Positions 59,201 to 64,000 of a DNA stretch of 64,000 nucleotides are shown in pieces. Location: the NCBI RefSeq assembly GCF_947179165.1, contig NC_077245.1:24100740-24164739 (forward strand), written 5' to 3'. The notes beneath the pieces are model-generated. The model was not told where the DNA came from, made no database searches, and saw only the letters and a program-made list of their open reading frames with translations. How positions within the stretch are numbered: the first letter of the stretch is position 1; every line of letters begins with the position of its first letter. Origin of the DNA: Solanum dulcamara. Taxonomy: Eukaryota; Streptophyta; Magnoliopsida; Solanales; Solanaceae. The position numbers and the translations under genes are program-made.

Positions 59201-61925
59201 TAAAGAGAATTCGAATGAAACCATCCAAGGTGTCTCCGCCACTGACGGCCAGAATCCACCACTTAAATACTAGTTAATTCCCATTAATTAGATCAAGAAG
59301 AAAAAGGGATATTTCAAAAGATGATGAAAAAAATAATATAGAGGTCAAAAGGAGTAACTGCCCCACATCTACTTTAGGATCTCTGCCCCACATCTACTTT
59401 AGGACCTTTGGTCAGTTTTGCTACCCTAATATGCATACACATAATAAATTGGAACATTTAATGGTTTACTTCTTGTTGTTTTTTTCGTCGTATCGAAATA
59501 CGATCTGTGTTCATTTTTAGTTGTCTATTTTAATTTTGCATAATTTTTAAAAAATTATAAATAAAAGGATAATTTTATATTATTACTATTTAAATATAAT
59601 AAATATAATATTTTAAAAAATGTAATAGAAAATAACTATTAATTAATGATAAAAATAAATTAAGAACTAAATTAAAATTATTTCTTAATTTCATAAATTA
59701 AAAAAATATTATTAAAATATATTTTTAATATAGTGGATAAATAAAAAGTAATTAGTGCCAAGTACAGCGGGTGACATTTTATACTAACTTTTTGTAAAGT
59801 AACTTTCAACTTTCAATGTTTTTAACATTATCACAATTATACAACCAGCTAATAACCCTCGGAAGTTGACAGTTTCTATTTGTCACACCAAAAGAAATTT
59901 CAACTTCCCTAGTCATGCAAATGGACGCAATAAACCCTAATTAACTTGTCTACATTCTAAAAGCTTGATCATTGACCATTAATCACCTTAAATATCCTAA
60001 TCAAAGCCACTAGATACAGTAACCCTAATTTAATTATCCTAATCACCAAAATATTGTTCTTTAACAGCATTTTTTAAGGATTGAGAAATTGTTCTTGCTA
60101 GCTACCAGAGCAAGGTCGGAGGCATACTTCATGGACTTACCATTAATCAATCACTTGGGCTCTCATTTTCTTAAGAAATTAGCAATAAATACCACATCTT
60201 TTATGGAAATTATGAGTAGCAACCCTAAATGGAATTCAGACAACATGTACATGACACAACATCTAGTTAAATCGAATTCAAACTACAAGTGCGTGAATAC
60301 AATAAAATACTATTCCCACTAATTTAATTTGTGTTTTTACTTTTTTTTAGATCATTTAAAAAATAATATATCTTCAATGTAATTACACAAAGTATGAAAA
60401 CCTTAACCTCATACTAACGTAGAGGTAGAAAATAGTAAACTATTTTCGGTGAAACAAAAATAGTCCAAAGTAAAATAGGGAGAAAAACATGTCATGACCA
60501 CATGACATTTATAAAAAACACAAGATTAAAGATATTGACACATTTTACGTATTTTTAATTTATCATTAAAGCAATTTAATTTTTTCCCCTTAAATTCTGT
60601 GTAAATATAAAACAACATGAAAATGAGGGCGACACATGTTTTGTCAAAGAAAAAAAAAGTAATTGAAAAACGTGCATCTACCATGTAGGAGTAGATATAG
60701 ACAAAGGGAATACGTACCATTAGCGAGATCAAGGAGGAAATCAGCTGGATTCATGGGAAAAGATGGACTAAATCCAACCGACTCAACATAATTCATCGCT
60801 TCATTTCCTTTTCCAAAATACAAACACCTCCCTTCCGACAAAACCAGAACCGAGTTAAACATTTGATAAACCCGGCTCGACGGTTGGTGAACCGACGTAA
60901 TTATCGTTTTCCCCTTCTGTGCTAGTGACCCCAGTGTTGAAACCAACCGGTAAGCCGCTGTAGCGTCTAGACCGGACGTCGGTTCATCAAGTATAAGTAA
61001 ACTCGGGTTTATTAACATTTCATGAGCTATACTGACTCGTTTTCTTTCACCACCTGAGACCCCACGTATAAAGCTGTTTCCAATTATCGTATCACAACAT
61101 TTATTGAGTCCTAACTCGGTGATTACCGAGTCAGTGACGGCTATTTTTTCCTTCCGGTTCAGCGAGTTAGGTATGCGGAGGAGGGCGCAGAAGATTAAAG
61201 TTTCTCGAACCGTTAAGTGTGGGTAAAGGACGTCGTCTTGTGTAACGAACCCGGTTCGTTTCAAGATTTGTTTGGTGAGTTTCCGGTTATTCGCGAGGAT
61301 TGTTCCGGTGTAACTGTGTCCTTGGAGTCTTCCTGCAAGTGAATTTAGGAGCGTTGATTTCCCACTACCTGATGGTCCAAGAACGGCTAGGATTTCACCT
61401 GGTGAAACCATTCCTGTAATACCATTCAAGATTGTACGTTCTTGATGAATCACAGCCGTCTGATTCTCGATATCAGGCGATGATGATGATGTGGGGCCAC
61501 TTGAAAACATATTTATTATGTTGTTGCTCCCCCCACTGTTTGATTTGTTGTCAAGTTTGATCCTATAACTTATGTCCATGAACTGCAAAAATTATTAAAC
61601 ACCATTATTAATAAGAGGTCAATTTTTCTTCATAGTCAAATCAAGTAACTATCCTTTCCACATCAGTCTCCTACAACTTGACTTTGACACTATATTTTTA
61701 TCCTTTTCAACGTAATTTACCCTTTGATTCAATTTTTTTTTACTTGATACGGAGTTAAAAAAAACAAAAAAAAAACATATAAAACAATTTTGATTTATTT
61801 ACCTTAAGGGTGATGGGATAAGTAGAGGAAGACATGACAAAAGGAAAGTATTTGTTTGTATCTTCTTCCATTAGTGTTGTTGCATTCATTGTTGTTGTTG
61901 TTGTTTCTTTGCTTGTAACAGACAT
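53202..61925 (-). CDS. ABCG25: ABCG half-transporter, ABCG25-like (probable abscisic acid exporter), 3 exons, 666 aa
   Basis: Exons on the minus strand: 61925-61803, 61582-60718, 54214-53202 (stop TGA). Splice sites are GT-AG, phases 0 and 1, total 2001 nt. The nucleotide-binding domain is N-terminal, as in ABCG/WBC half-size transporters: Walker [10 protein letters not shown] 110-118, Q-loop Gln156, signature VSGGE 216-220, Walker B LLILDEP 236-242, D-loop SGLD 244-247, switch His273. The C-terminal half has about six hydrophobic helices between residues 420 and 662, and a loop before the last helix with two Cys ([11 protein letters not shown]). [17 protein letters not shown] and [20 protein letters not shown] resemble ABCG25 more than ABCG14 or ABCG9. 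ABCG25 of Arabidopsis is a plasma-membrane ABA exporter of about the same length. ABCG half-transporters dimerise. Substrate assignment here is by family resemblance only. No frameshift or missing catalytic residue is seen. Confidence 0.9.
56604..56824. mobile_element. Stowaway-like MITE, 221 bp
   Basis: Left CTCCATTTATTTCAATTTGA, right CTGGAATGAAGGGAG, flanked by TA at 56602-56603 and 56825-56826. Lies in intron 2 of ABCG25. Confidence 0.75.
58332..58526. mobile_element. TTA/TAA-TSD MITE (PIF/Harbinger-like), 195 bp
   Basis: Left GAGTCCGTTTAGATTGGCTT, right GCCAATCCAAATAGACTC, TAA at 58329-58331 and 58527-58529. Same family as the three complete copies in the J-protein gene. Lies in intron 2 of ABCG25. 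Confidence 0.8.
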
Positions 61926-62049
61926 TTCTTTAGGTTTCTTCTTTTCTACTTTGTTTTTAAGAGAAAAAAAAAAGGTGGTAAGGAATCTAGAAAGAAAATG
62001 GAGAGTAAATTAGAATGGATGAAGAGGAACTAAGAGCTTAAGGAAGAGC

Positions 62050-62060
62050 CCCTATTTATT
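62050..62060 (-). promoter_or_regulatory. TATA-like box of ABCG25
   Basis: AAATAAATAGG on the minus strand, about 125-135 bp upstream of the ATG at 61925. Spacing suits a leader of about 100 bases. No transcript start is known here. Confidence 0.5.
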
Positions 62061-62119
62061 TGCTTCTAAGCAGTGAATACTTGCCACGGCATACTAGGCA
62101 ACCCCTAGGGGGGTATGCT

Positions 62120-62126
62120 ACGTGGC
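62120..62126 (+). promoter_or_regulatory. ABA-response element (ABRE) upstream of ABCG25
   Basis: TACGTGGC (62119-62126) matches the ABRE consensus PyACGTGGC bound by bZIP factors of the ABF/AREB type. It is about 200 bp upstream of the start codon, 60 bp beyond the TATA-like box. ABA induction of ABCG25 is known in Arabidopsis; that this site mediates it here is inference. Confidence 0.55.
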
Positions 62127-62220
62127 ACTTAACTCTTATAACCACCTGTACTTTCTTCTTTTTCTTTGTTTTATATTTACTTTTTTTAATGAAGATGTGG
62201 GGGGTGCGTGGGTGGAGGTA

Positions 62221-62481
62221 TGCTTCTTCTGTCTCAGATGTCGTTTTAACTTCTTTTATATTTATTTTTAAAAATAACTAATATAAAGTATAATTTTTTA
62301 AGTTACTTTATTATTATTAATAGATATATTTGTTAATTGAGCAGTTTTTAAAAAATAATTTATTTAGTATTACAAATATAGCTGAAAATAGTTATATTAA
62401 CTTTAATTTAAAATTTGAAAGTGATAATTATTTTGAAACAATAGTTTAAATTATAGTGATAGTATAAATGAAATGAAGGAG
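62221..62481. mobile_element. Degenerate Stowaway-like MITE, 261 bp
   Basis: Left TGCTTCTTCTGTCTCAGATG and right AAATGAAATGAAGGAG, flanked by TA at 62219-62220 and 62482-62483. It lies about 300 bp upstream of the ABCG25 ATG. Confidence 0.55.
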
Positions 62482-63607
62482 TATATATAAGTGGAAGTAA
62501 AAAAAAGGCCTTCTTTTAAGGGTTTCTGGAAAGTAATTGTCAAAATATTACTCTTCATTTCATTTTTGTTTGTATTTTACTCTCACCATTTAAAAATAAT
62601 TATCTTGTTCTGCTTTTCGACAATAATTTGATTATTTTTAAAATCAATTAAATTTAAATATTTAAAATTTATAAGAAAAATATTATAAATTGTAATTTTT
62701 TTAATATTAATATAATGAAAATATATATTTTAAAAATATTAATAAAGTTCATATCATTTGATTCTAAAAAAATAATTTGACAAGTATTTTAAAATGGAAG
62801 GATATTTTCTTTTAGTATTAATTAATTTTAACTTTTCATAAAACCACAAAATTAAAAAGATATTTGATACACTTTACATATTTCTAAGTTATACAGTATT
62901 AATATCGCTAGACTCAAAATTTTTAAAATTCTGTATCAAATTCAAATCAAACGAATCAATTAAAATAGAGGTAATAACTCCGTGCCAAACTTCCAAAATC
63001 TCTCTTTTACTTTTGCTTTTTCTTTTTTACATCTTTCTCAAGTAAGAGAGAGAGGGAGAAAGATAAGTGCGTAATGGGTGATCTAAGGAAACACAATAAA
63101 CAGGGGCTGTGGATGAGAAGATTTGAGTGTTAGTGGGGTAACTTAAAATAAACTAAAAGAGGAATTTTGAAAGAGAAACTAATTTATCAGTTTGGGGATT
63201 GGGGCAGGAGAAAAAAGAGAGGATAATTTACCAGTTTGAGGGAATGGGATAGTTCGATAAAGTGTATATGAATAGAATATGTTAGTAATGTTATATAAGT
63301 TATCTCACATGATTTATTATATATTGTTTGATTTGATATATTAAAAATAAAAAGTTTTACATAATTTTTATAAAAAATATTTGTTTATAGTTATTAATTA
63401 ATCTAGTGCATGTATTGAAAGTTGAATCTTTTTGAATTACTAATACATAAAATTTATGATATTAATAATATATATTCTAATACATAATAAAGTGTATAAC
63501 TAATACAAATATTATACATAAGCTAAGAACAAGATACTAATAATACACAAAATTAATGCAAGTATTGTTTTTTTAATACACTCTAATAAACGACCTCTAG
63601 TGTATTA
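62482..63607. other. Upstream flank of ABCG25
   Basis: Strongly AT-rich with no supported gene. GAGAGAGAGGGAGA near 63046-63059 is a short GA-rich tract. 63250-63600 contains ACTAATACA-type words like a degenerate MITE. Confidence 0.4.
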
Positions 63608-63975
63608 CTCCCTCTATCTTATATTAGTTGCTCAGTTTTTATTTTACGCGATACTTAAATAATCATAAATAAGATAGTCAATTTTACTAATTTATCCTTT
63701 ATCTATATTGATGAATATCAAGATAATTTATTAAAAATAAGCTTAATAGCATAAGACATATGAATAGATATCATTATAATAAATATAGAGTAATTAATGA
63801 ACTCTTGTAAAAAGAAATTTTGGAACTTCTAAATTTTTTTAGGCTTCCAAAGATTATTAATTATAGGAAAAAATATTTTTTTAAATTAATATTATCATGA
63901 TTTAGTAAGTGGACAAGAAATTCGAGACATGTATTTTCAATAAGGTGACTAACTAATATGAAACGGAGGAAAAAT
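63608..63975. mobile_element. Stowaway-like MITE, about 368 bp
   Basis: Left CTCCCTCTATCTTATATTAG, preceded by TA at 63606-63607, and right end AATATGAAACGGAGGA near 63955-63970. The exact right boundary is unclear. Confidence 0.6.
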
Positions 63976-64000
63976 TAATTAAATAAAATACATATTTTAG

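Larger units (their letters stand above)
54215..60717 (-). other. Intron 2 of ABCG25 (6.5 kb)
   Basis: Donor GTACGT at 60717, acceptor TGCAG ending 54215. It contains two MITEs (56604-56824 and 58332-58526) and two perfect G-boxes CACGTG (55507-55512 and 58949-58954). No other exon is supported: the flanking protein segments join without gap relative to ABCG25. Confidence 0.8.

Noticed and set aside
60526..60717. Extension of ABCG25 exon 2 past 60718
   Set aside because: The frame continues into low-complexity sequence ending FFNYFFFL, while a GTACGT donor sits exactly where the family continues in the next exon.
53202..61925. ABCG14 or ABCG9 identity for the transporter
   Set aside because: The Q-loop to signature region and the conserved segment before the first membrane helix fit ABCG25 better; a phylogeny would settle it.

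Overview
This is a plant nuclear genomic window, almost certainly from a Solanaceae species (tomato, potato, pepper or relative). The evidence is AT-rich intergenic DNA, genes with many GT-AG introns, an Au-type SINE, RTE-type LINEs whose 3' tails are (TTG)n preceded by a conserved block known from Solanaceae, Stowaway-like and TTA-duplicating MITEs, and nested LTR retrotransposons of Copia and Tekay/Del-like Gypsy type. Genus and species cannot be fixed from the sequence alone.

Only two intact protein-coding genes can be supported, both on the minus strand and both reconstructed exon by exon with phase-consistent splice sites. (1) Positions 2575-21933 hold an 11-exon, 607-residue nuclear J-domain protein. 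It has a Lys/Arg/Ser-rich N-terminus, two GPALPP-like motifs, a central DnaJ domain with HPD, and a C-terminal DUF3752/GPALPP1-like region. Its introns total about 17.5 kb and are full of small transposons. (2) Positions 53202-61925 hold a 3-exon, 666-residue half-size ABCG transporter that best resembles ABCG25, the plasma-membrane abscisic acid exporter. Its second intron is 6.5 kb. Its upstream region has a TATA-like box and a consensus ABA-response element inside an imperfect inverted repeat.

Layout: 1-400, a promoter-like segment and a start codon interrupted by a SINE-like insert; 400-2570, AT-rich repeats and the 3' flank of the J-protein gene; 2575-21933, the J-protein gene with intronic LINE, SINE and MITE copies; 22047-27743, a degenerate Copia element inserted 113 bp upstream of the J-protein start codon; 27749-29485, unassigned; 29486 to about 33260, a decayed RTE LINE; 34641-35862, a tandem array with alternating 248/241-bp units; 36475-48885, a four-level nest (hAT element, then an inverted Gypsy LTR, then a Gypsy element, then a solo LTR); 49109-49358, a Stowaway MITE; about 49560-50230, an L1-type LINE fragment; 50230-53200, unassigned; 53202-61925, ABCG25; 61926-64000, its promoter and two more Stowaway-like MITEs.

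The two genes share no obvious pathway. The rest of the window is mainly a record of transposon activity, with many insertions datable relative to one another by target-site duplications (TSDs). No rRNA, tRNA or CRISPR feature was found. I recognise no wholly new gene system; the most noteworthy items are the nested insertion series, the Copia insertion at the J-protein promoter, the higher-order tandem repeat, and the ABRE-bearing inverted repeat upstream of the ABA-exporter-like gene.
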